A stretch of DNA of 64,000 nt from Agelas oroides (Eukaryota > Porifera > Demospongiae > Agelasida > Agelasidae). Positions 44,401 to 54,361 of this stretch are shown here, piece after piece; the first letter of the stretch is position 1, and the number at the start of each line of letters is the position of its first letter. Position numbers and translations under genes: made by a program. Location of the stretch: positions 4,619,292-4,683,291 of the forward strand of contig OX422202.1 of NCBI GenBank assembly GCA_949130485.1, in the 5' to 3' direction. Below the pieces are notes generated by a model. That model had not been told where the DNA came from. It searched no databases and worked only from the letters and a program-made list of their open reading frames with translations.

Positions 44401-44815
44401 TCAGTGGTAGGTTCTTGTAAGGATGTCCTCTTCCTCTCCCTCGTCCTCTTCCTCTTCATGAGATGGCACACGAGATGGCACATGCACATGAAATGGCAGT
44501 CTGTCTTCTATGGACTTCACCCTCAGGTTAAGAGTTTTTATCTCTTCGCTTATAGACAATAGTAAACTTGGCAAGTCGTCTTGGGGGAGTGGGGGGGGGG
44601 GGGGGGGAGCTGCAAATTTTGCATAGACTCGAATAGCTCCGATAGTTGGAGGACTACGGGGTGAGTCCACTCACTGGTACACTTATTGGCTTCCATTTCT
44701 ATCATTTCAAGACACTCCAAAACCTCCTGGAAATTCGCAGTGTTAAACTTTCGCTTCGTGTAACGATCTTTTTGCCATCTGAAGATAGCCAAAGTGTCGG
44801 GGGTGATCAGTAAAC
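44401..44815 (-). CDS. PD-(D/E)XK nuclease-like gene, last exon
   Basis: On the minus strand the exon continues GLLITPDTLAIFRWQKDRYT through SELFESMQNLQLPPPPP. After the poly-Pro tract it goes on in another frame with LPQDDLPSLLLSISEEIKTL and an acidic end EEEEDEGEEEDILTRTYH. The run of 17 G (plus strand, 44591-44607) is one base short of keeping frame, most likely replication slippage or a sequencing artefact. GLL.TPD..A.FRW is the strand after the catalytic core in restriction-like nuclease folds. The tail is acidic and may form a coiled coil. Confidence 0.65.
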
Positions 44816-45332
44816 CTGTAGGAGAGTACAAAATGGTTAGATGGGTACCTTTGCTACAGTAGAACCCCGCTTAACCTATTATTAACTTCTGTATACCTGT
44901 ATACTTAAGACAGCAGACCCTATCCAAAAAAGCTTATCTGTCCTCCAATTTATAGCACTTTGATCATTAAACCACTTCATGTACATAGCTGCTGAACTCT
45001 ATTTTTGGCTAAAAAAATACACATCTAATTGTGGCTGTTTCCAATGAAAATTGTATCACGTGTACGTAAATTTAGAATATACAGTAAGTATGCACGTGCA
45101 AGCAATATCCCGTATGTAACCTTAACTCATTGTATGCGGAAGTAATTTACATGTTCCAAATTAGCAGTGCGGAAATTGCCCGCAATCAGCATTGTCATTC
45201 TGAAGGTCGAAGTTGACAAGCGTGTAACTAGGCAGGACTAGTTTATCTAAGTGGCTTATCAATGCCAACTAAGCTATTTCTGAAGCCATTCTGTGCTCAT
45301 TATACAGCACATTCTACCACTGGATACTTATA

Positions 45333-46112
45333 CAGTGAAACCTCACTTTACGGTCACTTGGTAAAGCGGTCACCTACGATATAGCGGTCAGTAGGGACGG
45401 TCCCAAAATATTTGCCAAAACGCTGTATTCATACTAGCACCCGCTGAACGGTCACTCGTTAATACGGATAACAGCCACTACTACGTGTCCCTACAGCATG
45501 AAGCATAATAAATGCAACTCGTTAATAACAGTCAGTGCAACATGTGGTCTGTACCATAGATAATATACCCTCTCGTACTTGCACGGAATTTCCACTCCAA
45601 AACCAACCCCGCGATTGACGCTGCTGCCAGTTCACAAAATCGAGCCCTAGCAATCGCCTAGCTAGCTTTGCACACTGTTACTCGTACTCGCACACTGTTA
45701 CTCGTACTCGCGTACACGTGCGTGTCGGCCTCAGCTCTTTCAGCTCTTGAGCATTTGTGTATTCAGTGCCAGGACTGTGGCAGTCCCAGATAGAATTTCA
45801 ATATTATTCTGTTGCGTATTTCAAGCGCATTACCGAGTTTGATGCGCTGTAGCACTCTGTTAGTGGCGCGGGCTCATACAGTATTAGCCCCACCCTTAGC
45901 GGAAGTTCAGCGCCAATGCGTCAAACTCGGTGCAACGGAATAATATTCGATTTCTATGTATCCGGAACTATGTATGACAGTTGTTTGTACTTACTCTTCA
46001 TTATACTATGCTAATTATGATGAGTTTGAATGCCACTCAGTAAAAAGGCCACCTCGATATAACAGCCAGTTAGATTTGGTCCCAAGGTGACCGTTATAAT
46101 GAGGTTCCACTG
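45333..46112. mobile_element. Tigger/pogo-like MITE, 780 bp
   Basis: The ends are CAGTGAAACCTCACTTTACG and the complement of CAGTGGAACCTCATTATAACG, each bordered by TA. CAGT-GAACCTC ends with GGTCACC nearby are typical of Tigger/pogo relatives. No transposase remains. Another end of this type lies at 44857 (CAGTAGAACCCCGC). Confidence 0.75.
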
Positions 46113-46198
46113 TAGCTCTGACTTATATAGGCCGGTTTCTAAGTTATATAAAGGTAGAACTCCTACCTCAAGTGAAACTGGAGGCTGTTTGCTCGCTG

Positions 46199-46378
46199 TG
46201 TTCGAGTAAAAGCATCATGTCAGGCTGACATTTGTGTTCGAGTAAAAGCATCATGTCAGGCTGACCTTTGTGTTCGAGTAAAAGCATCATGTCAGGCTGA
46301 CCTTTGTGTTCAAGTAAAAGCATCATGTCAGGCTGACCTTTGTGTTCGAGTAAAAGCATCATGTCAGGCTGACCTTGC
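46199..46378. repeat. 36-bp tandem repeat, five units
   Basis: The unit starts TGTTCGAGTAAAAGCATCAT and ends GTCAGGCTGACCTTTG; units differ by one or two bases. It expanded within the dispersed repeat also seen at 17690-17935. Confidence 0.9.
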
Positions 46379-46606
46379 GAGCAGTGCCGATTACCCGCGA
46401 ACTAGCGCCGCCTCTTCCTGCCTATCCAGAGTGATGATGTCAGCCAAAAGGTGTGGTCTAGCTTCATTACTTCTGAATATAAAGGGGCCTGCCCCCGAGA
46501 TTCACTAAGCTTGTTAGCTTCGCGGTAAACGGTGAGTTCTACTTTACAAGCCTATTATTAGGCTTTCCGCGTAGACTAATTGTAGCACGTAAGCCTATAT
46601 GTAGGC

Positions 46607-47237
46607 TAGCCTCATCCCCAGGCCCGTTTGAAAAATCGGAGCGAGGGCCTGGTATCCACTGTTTGCGCATGCGCTTAATTTCCCGACATTCTGGGAATAC
46701 CGGATAATACCGTGTTACCTCCGCGTGCCGTGACGTCAGGTACGTGTATTTTGCTGTATATTTAGTCATACACTGCTGACAATGGCTATTTGTGTGCAAG
46801 GCCTGGATTCTGCCGTCTTGTATGCCTTCCTGTGACTTCAAGGCGAAGCGATGGCACTAAAACACGACAAGAAAGCATCTATGAAGCGTTTATACTTGGG
46901 TCTTATGGGTTTTGGCAAGTTATAATTTGTGTTACGAAGTTATAGCTTACATTTGTAGTGTGAAGATGGTCCTGCGTCGACAGCGCAGTTCAAGCGATAA
47001 GCGCTAGGGTCAGAAGAGCTGGGCAAAGGGCTAGGAGAGCAGCGCTCGCCTCTTCGGCGTTATAATATCAAAGTTCATATATGAACGTCATAGTTCATGA
47101 CGACATGATACTGGCCGTCATTTGACACATCTTTGCACAATTTCACGTGATCTGTACACACTAATTAAGCACATTCGCGAACAGTGGATACCAGGCCCTC
47201 TTCTCCGATTTTTCGAACAGGCCTGGGGACGAGGCTA
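46607..47237. mobile_element. Mutator-like MITE, 631 bp
   Basis: TAGCCTCATCCCCAGGCC ends with a 10-bp near-perfect duplication ATAT(G/T)TAGGC (46597-46606, 47238-47247). The subterminal repeat GAGGGCCTGGTATCCACTGT is shared with the lone end at 7308. Confidence 0.8.
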
Positions 47238-47268
47238 ATATTTAGGCTTACTGTGCGCAATGAGTTAA

Positions 47269-48215
47269 GGGTGGTTGGAACTAGCAACCATGCTGATGCA
47301 AAAGTATGCAAAAAGCTGTTGTCATAAAACAACCTGGGCAATTATTTTGATGACCTCAATCCAGAAATTAGCAAAAACCTCTCACGGATTCGTTGGTTCC
47401 AGCGCTTTACGTTAGTGGGCGGGGGTTGGCAACGATGGATCGATTGCCGACTGTATCTCTGTTTGTAGAAAAGCTATAAACATTGGACAGAATTTAGCAG
47501 AAAAAGAACCTCTAGGCTTAAAATATACACAGCTAATCTGTTACCACACAACTGCGCACTGGCAGAATATCACATCCTATGAAAATAAGCACCCATTCTG
47601 GCTGCTAATTTTGAAAATAGGCACCGGTGCTTAATATCCCGATTTTACGGTATGCCGACATACAGCAGTAAGTATATGTTCGATATGTGTGGGGTATGTG
47701 CAGCTTGTAGCTGGAACTTTGCTACAAACTCAAGTACTGGTCGTGAAGGGTAAATCTGTATAATATTTTTGTGCAAAGCGCTATTCAAAGTTTCTTAGTT
47801 TAATCTAGACATTTACCATGTACACAGGTAACATACAGAATAATTGGATTTGTTGTTGCATTAATAGCAAACTTGGAAAAACTACAAAACGACATTATTT
47901 GCCTTTGAAAACGAAACAACTTTCATGAGCTCCGCTGCTGCATCCTTGCAATTAAAGATCACGACTAAAATAATGCCTTGGGAGCCTTACTAGCTTGGCC
48001 GTTGCTTCACGAGTTCGCAGAACTTCAGTATATGCTGTGCTGGTAGGGAAATTTCACCGTACAACCATAACACGCTCTAGTTCTGGGTAGTGACGTCAAT
48101 GCCAAGATAAATTTGAGGCGTTTCCAATCCCTTCTCTGTAGGTCAATAATCTATGCCGGGATCCAATCCCCTAGCAACCGGCCATGCATGCGCCCTCAAT
48201 TAGTTCCGACCACCC
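47269..48215. mobile_element. TTAA-flanked element, 947 bp
   Basis: The left TTAA (47265-47268) is shared with the preceding element and the right TTAA is 48216-48219. The ends are GGGTGGTTGGAACTA and TAGTTCCGACCACCC. Part of the interior resembles 14640-14880. Confidence 0.7.
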
Positions 48216-48374
48216 TTAAAAACATTGTGCCCTGTCTTGTACACATACCACACTTCCATTACTGGGGTGACCTCATGCAAGCCCCACACTAGCAAGTTGA
48301 ATTGCAGATTTTATCAGTTCTGTCATCTGTCATTTTGTAAGTTGTAAAAAACCAGTAAAATAAGCTAGTCTTAC

Positions 48375-48524
48375 CCATTGGGTGGCAGCCTCTTTGGTCC
48401 ATCTCACATCTAAAAAGGGCCGCCATCAGTTGCCACTGCCCTGGCCCGCAGGCACTGCTTTTAATTTCTGCAATTAGTAGCACACGTTGGGTGCTTGCAC
48501 AATGAACTTGCGCATCAACAACTC
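48375..48524 (-). CDS. PD-(D/E)XK nuclease-like gene, catalytic exon
   Basis: The exon encodes VVDAQVHCASTQRVLLIAEI, then KSSACGPGQWQLMAALFRCE. A D in VVD, then E-x-K in LLIAEIKSS and a Gln-rich helix (GQWQLMAAL) match the D...ExK...Q layout of the PD-(D/E)XK superfamily (RecB/restriction-like folds, also in Crinkler-type proteins). The acceptor is TATTTCATAG and the donor GTAAGA. Phases match exons 50311-50544 and 44401-44815 (one base left over each time). Which PD-(D/E)XK family it belongs to is not clear. Confidence 0.7.
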
Positions 48525-48636
48525 CTATGAAATAGAAGCAAACAGATAAACACTGTTGTCTTACAAAGAGCGCCCATGGGCACAGTACCTTACACAAGTC
48601 TACCAATAACCATTTAACCATTTAAACCCCATGTTT

Positions 48637-49490
48637 CGAGCAAAGTAACCGCACCCCAAGATGCTCACAGGAGGTTAGTGCTGCAGGTTTACCTTGGCTC
48701 AAACACTTGAGAGTTCAGTGCTACACAAGAAACCACAAACTCTGAACTCTAAGGCTCTCTACTTCTGGTCTTGTGGCTAAGTAGCAGTGAACTAGCCTTG
48801 TCCCCAGGCCCCGCCTTCCGTGTATTTTCTGTCGCTAATGTAAACATCATCAAACATGTGCTACGGTAGGACACGCCTTACTGCAACCGTTGATGTCAGC
48901 TGACAATCATGCAAATGTGTGCAAGATCAAGCAAGAGCGAGTCGAACAAGCGATGCTGTAGTATGCTATCTTCCATGTTTATCTATCCAGTTCGAATGCA
49001 CACTGTCTATACACAAATTCTGACAGATTGTCTCAGTTGATCGGGACCCAAGCCAGTGCCAACAGACGATCGGGGAGTTTGTCTCAATAACCTGTATGGG
49101 TAAACAGCGCTCACCAATTTCGATCGTCCACCGATTTCCTGTAAACGCGCTAGAAGACAGAGACGATGCCATCACGAGCTACTCTACCATATTGCATAGT
49201 CGGCACTTTTGGCCTCGTGCACATGTGATGGGATCATGTTGGCTCCTCAAAATTTTGAAAGGTAATGGTCAACAGAAAATGCGTGGAAACGCTACCAGGC
49301 CCCTTTCCCGATTTTTCGGGCGGGGCCTGGGGACGAGGCTAGCAGTGAACTTGGTTTCCCAAACCTACTAACAAAGATTTCACCTATGTATAGCACTGAA
49401 CTATAAAGTGTTTGAGCCAAGGTAAATCTGCAGCACTAACATTCCGTGAGCATCTTGGGGTGTGGTTACTTTGCTCAAACCAGGCATACT
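48637..49490. mobile_element. Element with 87-bp inverted ends, MITE inside
   Basis: The left arm 48637-48725 and right arm 49395-49490 are inverted copies (GAGCAAAGTAACCGCACCCC... to GTTCAGTGCTA). The 549-bp MITE at 48793 lies between them. The outer target duplication is not clear. Confidence 0.75.
48793..49341. mobile_element. Mutator-like MITE, 549 bp
   Basis: The ends are TAGCCTTGTCCCCAGGCCCC and its complement, with a perfect 9-bp duplication GCAGTGAAC (48784-48792, 49342-49350). Confidence 0.88.
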
Positions 49491-49499
49491 TAACTCTTA

Positions 49500-49985
49500 G
49501 CACCACACATAGTTTAAAATCATCACCCATACGTAAACCGCTTACTAGTTAGTTACGGTGGTTCAAATATTGACCAACTCGTGCACAAGATAACATGCAG
49601 TTAAGTTGCCTAGAAAACTGTAGAAGTGCCTAGTGGCATCCTAAGAACGGTTATTAGCGACTGACATACATGTAAGCTTTGCAAAAAATATTGAAGCAAA
49701 TTCCTAATATAGAGCAACATAGCCTGCTCAAAGCCCTGCCCAGGGACTTACTCAGTCATATATTCCAGTCAAGTAATCACCAAAAACTTCTATCAATCCC
49801 TTGGGGGAGTCGTATTGAGTCCATGAAAGTTCATTCTAACACTCAGATGGCTGTTTTTGTGCAAGAGCAAGCTACTCTGTGTGCCAGGCAGCCATGGCTA
49901 GTTACTCGACATTGTTGACGAACTGCACACGCAGGCACATTGGAAGCCAACATATGCAACATACATGTTTTGTGGTTAAATGAAT
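49500..49985. mobile_element. Relic of the 29649-30354 element, reversed
   Basis: Blocks such as GGTTCAAATATTGACCAACT, TAGCGACTGAC and GGGACTTACTCAGTCATATA match 29649-30354 in reverse order and strand. The ends are worn. Confidence 0.65.
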
Positions 49986-50310
49986 GCTTTATTGATCTTA
50001 CTAGCTCCCTGGCTCAGCAGTTCTGGACTAAAGCTGAGCACTGGCTTTCCACAAAAGGTCTTTCAACAGTTACTGTTCAAGCTTCATACCCAGGCCAATG
50101 AACCGCATACAGTCATATGCTATTGTTGTCTATTACATAATTATTATACTGTTAAAAATAGGGTGAGGTAACACCCCACAAATTGCAGCTCATTTTGTGG
50201 AGTGTTATTAAAACATAAAATTGAGTAGTGTTAGCTAAAAGTTACGAGTATAGTTTTTAATGTCTGCCCCAATCAGAAATCAATTGATTTTAACAATAAT
50301 ATCATCTCAC

Positions 50311-50544
50311 CGTATAGTGGTCTGCTCTCTGATATGGGATATCCACACCAGTCGGTTCTTGGGTCGGTTGTTGTGGAAATTTTGGTGACACCTATCTCGG
50401 TGAGGCAAAGTAGGTGGTAAATAAAAAGTTTACTGGACCCATTCCTCAACAAAAACCCATAAACTGTGTTGATGCCGTGTATATAATTGAATAGTGGCTG
50501 AAATCGAGAGGGCAGGTGGGTGGGCAGCGCTCTCCTATCATCAT
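50311..50544 (-). CDS. PD-(D/E)XK nuclease-like gene, middle exon
   Basis: The exon encodes DDDRRALPTHLPSRFQPLFN, YIHGINTVYGFLLRNGSSKL, then LCLTEIGVTKISTTT and GYPISESRPLY. It is 77 codons plus split ends, with acceptor TTTTCCACAG and donor GTGAGA. It forms the N-terminal helical part of the nuclease-like domain. The next exon follows after a 1.8-kb intron that contains a MITE within a larger inverted repeat, and a TTAA-element relic. Confidence 0.7.
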
Positions 50545-51032
50545 CTGTGGAAAAGTTAAATAACAAGGTAACATTCCAATTTTAGCTTTAGTTGATTGTT
50601 AAAATTGTTTAAATAATTTTAGTTTGAATCTTCACTTTTAGTAGTTGTTTTAGTTATCAGAGTCGGTAGACTATGTAGGGATGGTGCTGTGTAGGGATGC
50701 AACACACAATATATGCAATACTTAAGCAAAAGCTGTATAACTTGAACACACTAAAAGCTTGTTAGCACAGGCTTCCTCTTGAGTGCTTTTGTGATCAGTA
50801 GCAAATTGAGCACATGCATATTTGCACCCAATCAACACCTTCAATTATTGCAGTAAGGAGACCATATCCCATAAAGAGTTTATGTATGCAAGTTTACCAG
50901 ACCCTCCTTCCACGTGCGAGGGTCTGGCTCCGAGACTATCGTCCGCGTGGCTTTTGGCCACTTACAAGAGTCTTGCTGTAGACGGTCGCTGCCAGTGAAG
51001 ATACTAGTAACGAAGCGACCGTTTGACAGTAC

Positions 51033-51109
51033 CTTGGAGAGCGCCACTGCTACTTTTGGCAGGCAATTTAAACAGCCAATAGCAGGGAAGCCGGGAACTG
51101 TGGTGTTGG
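51033..51109 (-). CDS. Probable exon 2 of nuclease-like gene
   Basis: The exon encodes QHHSSRLPCYWLFKLPAKSS, then SGALQ, with phases that fit both sides (AG|C before, G|AT after). The acceptor TTTTGTTAG and donor GTACTG are acceptable. No homology is seen. The fit of three phases in a row is the only support. Confidence 0.4.
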
Positions 51110-51254
51110 CTAACAAAATTTGCGTGACTTGTGTTGTCATTTTAGCGTTGGTCAAGTTAGATTTTAAGCAATGTGACTCACCATGCCACTTTCAACTTGA
51201 GCCCCACGCATAAAACGTTTAGCCAACTCTTTTGCTGGACCTTGCTCGGCTTAC

Positions 51255-51331
51255 CTAGCTTGAGAAAACGAAGAATTCACTAGTTTTCTTGTCAAATACC
51301 GTCCATATTCTTGACCACGTAGCTCGATCAT
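51255..51331 (-). CDS. Probable first exon of nuclease-like gene
   Basis: It encodes MIELRGQEYGRYLTRKLVNS then SFSQA and ends at a good donor, AG|GTAAGC. With this start the protein would have about 317 residues (if the poly-G slip is ignored). Another upstream start cannot be excluded. Confidence 0.4.
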
Positions 51332-51905
51332 CTTTTGTCCGATTGCCTTGGTTTTTACACCGTTCAATAGCACAAAGACTTAGTTTTCTTACAATATGCG
51401 CTACAATGGATTACATGGTAGAATGCGGAAGTTAGATGCGATCAAAAAACCCGGGAAATCCCATATATGGCCATACTTAAGGGCACAAAATGGCGCCGGG
51501 ATTGGACTACGGATGTATTATTGCAATTATTGCATACCTTAGACTAATCCTTATGTGCAACTGGCTTATTTACGTTATAGATAAACCACAGTAGACAGGG
51601 ATTTACGGTCCATAAACCACCCTAGCCCTGAGGGCGCAGTTATATTCTCCACTCTTATTGGTCCTTGTTGTTATTAGTAAATACACATGGTAGTTTTCAC
51701 TGTAAATAAGGTATGTTATTAGTAAACATGTAAAGTAATTTACACTCTAAACAAGGTAGCTTATAGGAAACATCATTTTACAAATTCCTATGGTATATAT
51801 GGAACAGAATCTACAGAATCTACAACTTCCTGTCAGTATATTACCCACCTGTTGCCACAGAAACAAGGGTGAAGTGGAGTATATATACCTTTGTACCACG
51901 AAAAC

Positions 51906-52696
51906 TAGTCTCGTGCCCAGACCCCACCCAGCTCACGCGAGGAGAAGGGGTCTGGTGTCACAAGTCGAAATCCTTGGGCTAGCTCCAGAAACGTGGAGCG
52001 ACCAATGAAATTGCAGAGCGGCGTTTATTGGAATAATGCGGAAGCGAGAACAAGTACTTCAATCGTACCGCTCAAAGTGATGTTATGAGATTCATTATTC
52101 AACACTGACCGATTTGTAATCCTACACTAACAATTACAAGGCTTCAACACTTCCGCAGAGGAGGGTGGAAGCTAGTAATTAGCGACGCGCGATCACGCGA
52201 AGGTAGCAATTACTGCTACGTGATGACGTAATCATAGTAAAAGGTGAAATCAACTTACACTACGGCGCCCTCGCTTGTTTGAAACAAAACTCGCTCAGTG
52301 GATGCTGCCAGGTGAGCTCTAGATCGACCACTATAGCTCTTCCTTATACACAAAGCATTTGAGTGTTTCCTTGGGGAATCCCGTGAAAGATTTTGCGCGT
52401 CATAAAATGCCATAGCGGTCGATCTAGAGCTCACCTAGCAGTATCGACTGAGCGAGTTTTGTTTCAAACAAGCGAGGGCGCCGTAGTATAAGTCGATTTC
52501 ACCCTTTACTATGGGCCTCAATGGCAGCTCGTATGATTACGTCATTCACGTAGCACTAATTGCTACCTTCGCATGATCGCGAGCGTCGCTAATTACTAGC
52601 TTCCAACCTCCTCTGACACTTCTGCAAGCCCAAGGATTCAGGCTTGTGACACCAGACCCTTTCCTCATGAGAGGGTTGGGTCTGGGCATGAGACTA
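51906..52696. mobile_element. Mutator-like MITE with a second one inside
   Basis: The ends are TAGTCTCGTGCCCAGACCCC and GGGTCTGGGCATGAGACTA. The flanking duplication is C(A/G)CGAAAAC, 9 bp with one CpG-type change (51897-51905, 52697-52705). Without the insert the element is about 320 bp, like the copy at 32145. Confidence 0.88.
52156..52615. mobile_element. Fold-back Mutator-type MITE, 460 bp
   Basis: It starts CAGAGGAGG(G/T)TGGAAGCTAG. Its terminal inverted repeats are about 190 bp, leaving only a short centre. The 9-bp duplication is ACACTTC(C/T)G (52147-52155, 52616-52624). The uninterrupted site is known from 32331 on. The long ends and 9-bp duplication fit Mutator-like elements, though the ends differ from the TAGYCTCG family. 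Confidence 0.88.
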
Positions 52697-53953
52697 CGCG
52701 AAAACACTGGTCAGCTTTTATGCTCTGTCAGTAGTTTTCTGGTTGGTCAATCGTCATGTGATTGAAAAACAGAAAATCGGCTTCTCGAAATGTGGTACGG
52801 AGAATGGTTAGCCCTTCATCGGATTCCACACCAGCTGTATATTACAATTCACATGCTTGGAACCACTATTAGACTGTCAATGCTGCTTCAAGTTCTGGTT
52901 ACATGTACACTTGAGAGAAACATTCTTCTTAGGCTTAGGTCTAACTGTAACTGAGCAAAAAAGTACAGAAACAAGACTTAAAAAACATTAAAAATGTAAA
53001 AGGATGTAGGGATGGCATGCCAAAAAGTATGCAAACAAGGTAGGGATGATATAATAGTGAAGGTAAATTTACAAAGCCCTATCCCTACATCTTTTTACAT
53101 TACAGTTGCAAAATAATGTGAAAACAATGCAGGGATGAGGCTTTGCAAATTTACCTTCACTATTATACTAGTAAGATGATATCATCATCGTGGGGCGAGC
53201 CTGAGCGAGCAATACATTGCTGATTTCATGGCACACAAACCATGCATAACAGCAGGGTTTGTCATGTCTGCTGTTCCATGAGCGCACGTGGTAAGCAAAA
53301 CTTCATGCAGCCAAGCACTTAGTTGTCACCAGATATAGATGATCATACATGTTGCCAAATTGCAGTCATTTCTCAGGTCAAGGAAGCTACTACGGCTACA
53401 CACAAACTTGGACTAAACTTCACACTGAAGTCATGAACTAAATCTCTGGAGCTTAATTATGAGTGTTGATTATGCATGGCCCTTCCTCAAGCGACCTAAA
53501 CTCTACTGGGCGTAATTTGTACCGTCTGTGAGTAGCCTGCCCTTGTCTGTCACGGTCCGCAGTTGCCATTCGTGCGTTAACTTGAGTCGTCTTCGCTCTG
53601 AGTTTCTTTCACGTCGACGCTGCGTTCTGACGGTAGTCCTTCACCGAGTATCCGACGTTCATTCAGTCTTCGTGAAATATTTAAATGCGCTCATTTAAAA
53701 TTTACGGTATATGGCCGCAAACAAGCACGTACGTAAACACACTTCCGCAATGCAGTCCCGCTAGTGCAGTCGAATCGCCAGCGTGCGTAAAACGGGGACT
53801 TTAATTGCAATGACGTAATCCAAGAGGCACTATTTGGAGCGGGAAATGCAGGAGCGGTTCAGCTGTGTTTGGAAGGCTGGGGTTGGAGACGTAGGTAGAA
53901 ATCCTGACTAGAGGTAAGCTCAGCTGCTAGTACTAAGATAATAGAATGTAAGA

Positions 53954-54027
53954 ATGAGTACTGAAAGCAAGTTTAAGGTTAAACAGGGTCCAGGAAACCG
54001 TCGTAAGTGTGGGGCATGTGGTCATGG
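53954..54027 (+). CDS. Zinc-knuckle mini-protein, exon 1
   Basis: The exon encodes MSTESKFKVKQGPGN, then RRKCGACGHG, and stops two bases into a codon before GTAGGA. The basic stretch with C-x2-C-x-H is a zinc-binding knuckle half. The next exon at 54274 supplies another Cys. The product is 53 residues. It could be a nucleic-acid-binding peptide of the surrounding mobile region. Confidence 0.5.
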
Positions 54028-54273
54028 GTAGGAACGTTTTATGCTCGCTTTCCATACTAGGGTAGTGGACACAAACGATATATGCGCTGCTAAGAACTAC
54101 AGCAACTGTAGGTAACACACATGAATTTTGGAGGTTGTAGGTGCTGGCTACAGCAAATGTGCCACCAAAATATGATCTAACCATTTGATTATGTGGGGGT
54201 CTTCACTCCATCATTCATTGCTGGAGCCTATCTACTTGATATTTTGGGGATATTTTACTTCTATTTGCCCCAG

Positions 54274-54361
54274 ACTACTCAACAAGTACAAGACTTGTGT
54301 CCCAGTGTTTCCACAGAAAGACAAGAATACAAGTTATAACTATTACCAAGAGCACATTTAG
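54274..54361 (+). CDS. Zinc-knuckle mini-protein, exon 2
   Basis: After acceptor CTATTTGCCCCAG the frame continues LLNKYKTCVPVFPQKDKNTS to YYQEHI and TAG at 54359-54361. The junction GG|A restores Gly. The motif as a whole is C-x2-C-x-H-x8-C. No known family recognised. Confidence 0.5.

Larger units (their letters stand above)
45126..47264. mobile_element. TTAA-flanked element, 2139 bp, host of others
   Basis: TTAA lies at 45122-45125 and 47265-47268. The ends are CTCATTGTATGCGGAAG and CTGTGCGCAATGAG, imperfect inverted repeats. It contains a Tigger-like element (45333-46112), a 36-bp tandem repeat and a Mutator-like MITE (46607-47237), all in an intron of the nuclease-like gene. Confidence 0.65.

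Noticed and set aside
46168-46362. ORF of MMLLLEHKGQPD repeats
   Set aside because: It is the read-through of a 36-bp tandem repeat within a transposon, with no start context or neighbouring exon.
53837-53850. E2F-like site TTTGGAGCGGGAAA
   Set aside because: A single degenerate match with no transcript evidence; expected by chance in this much sequence.
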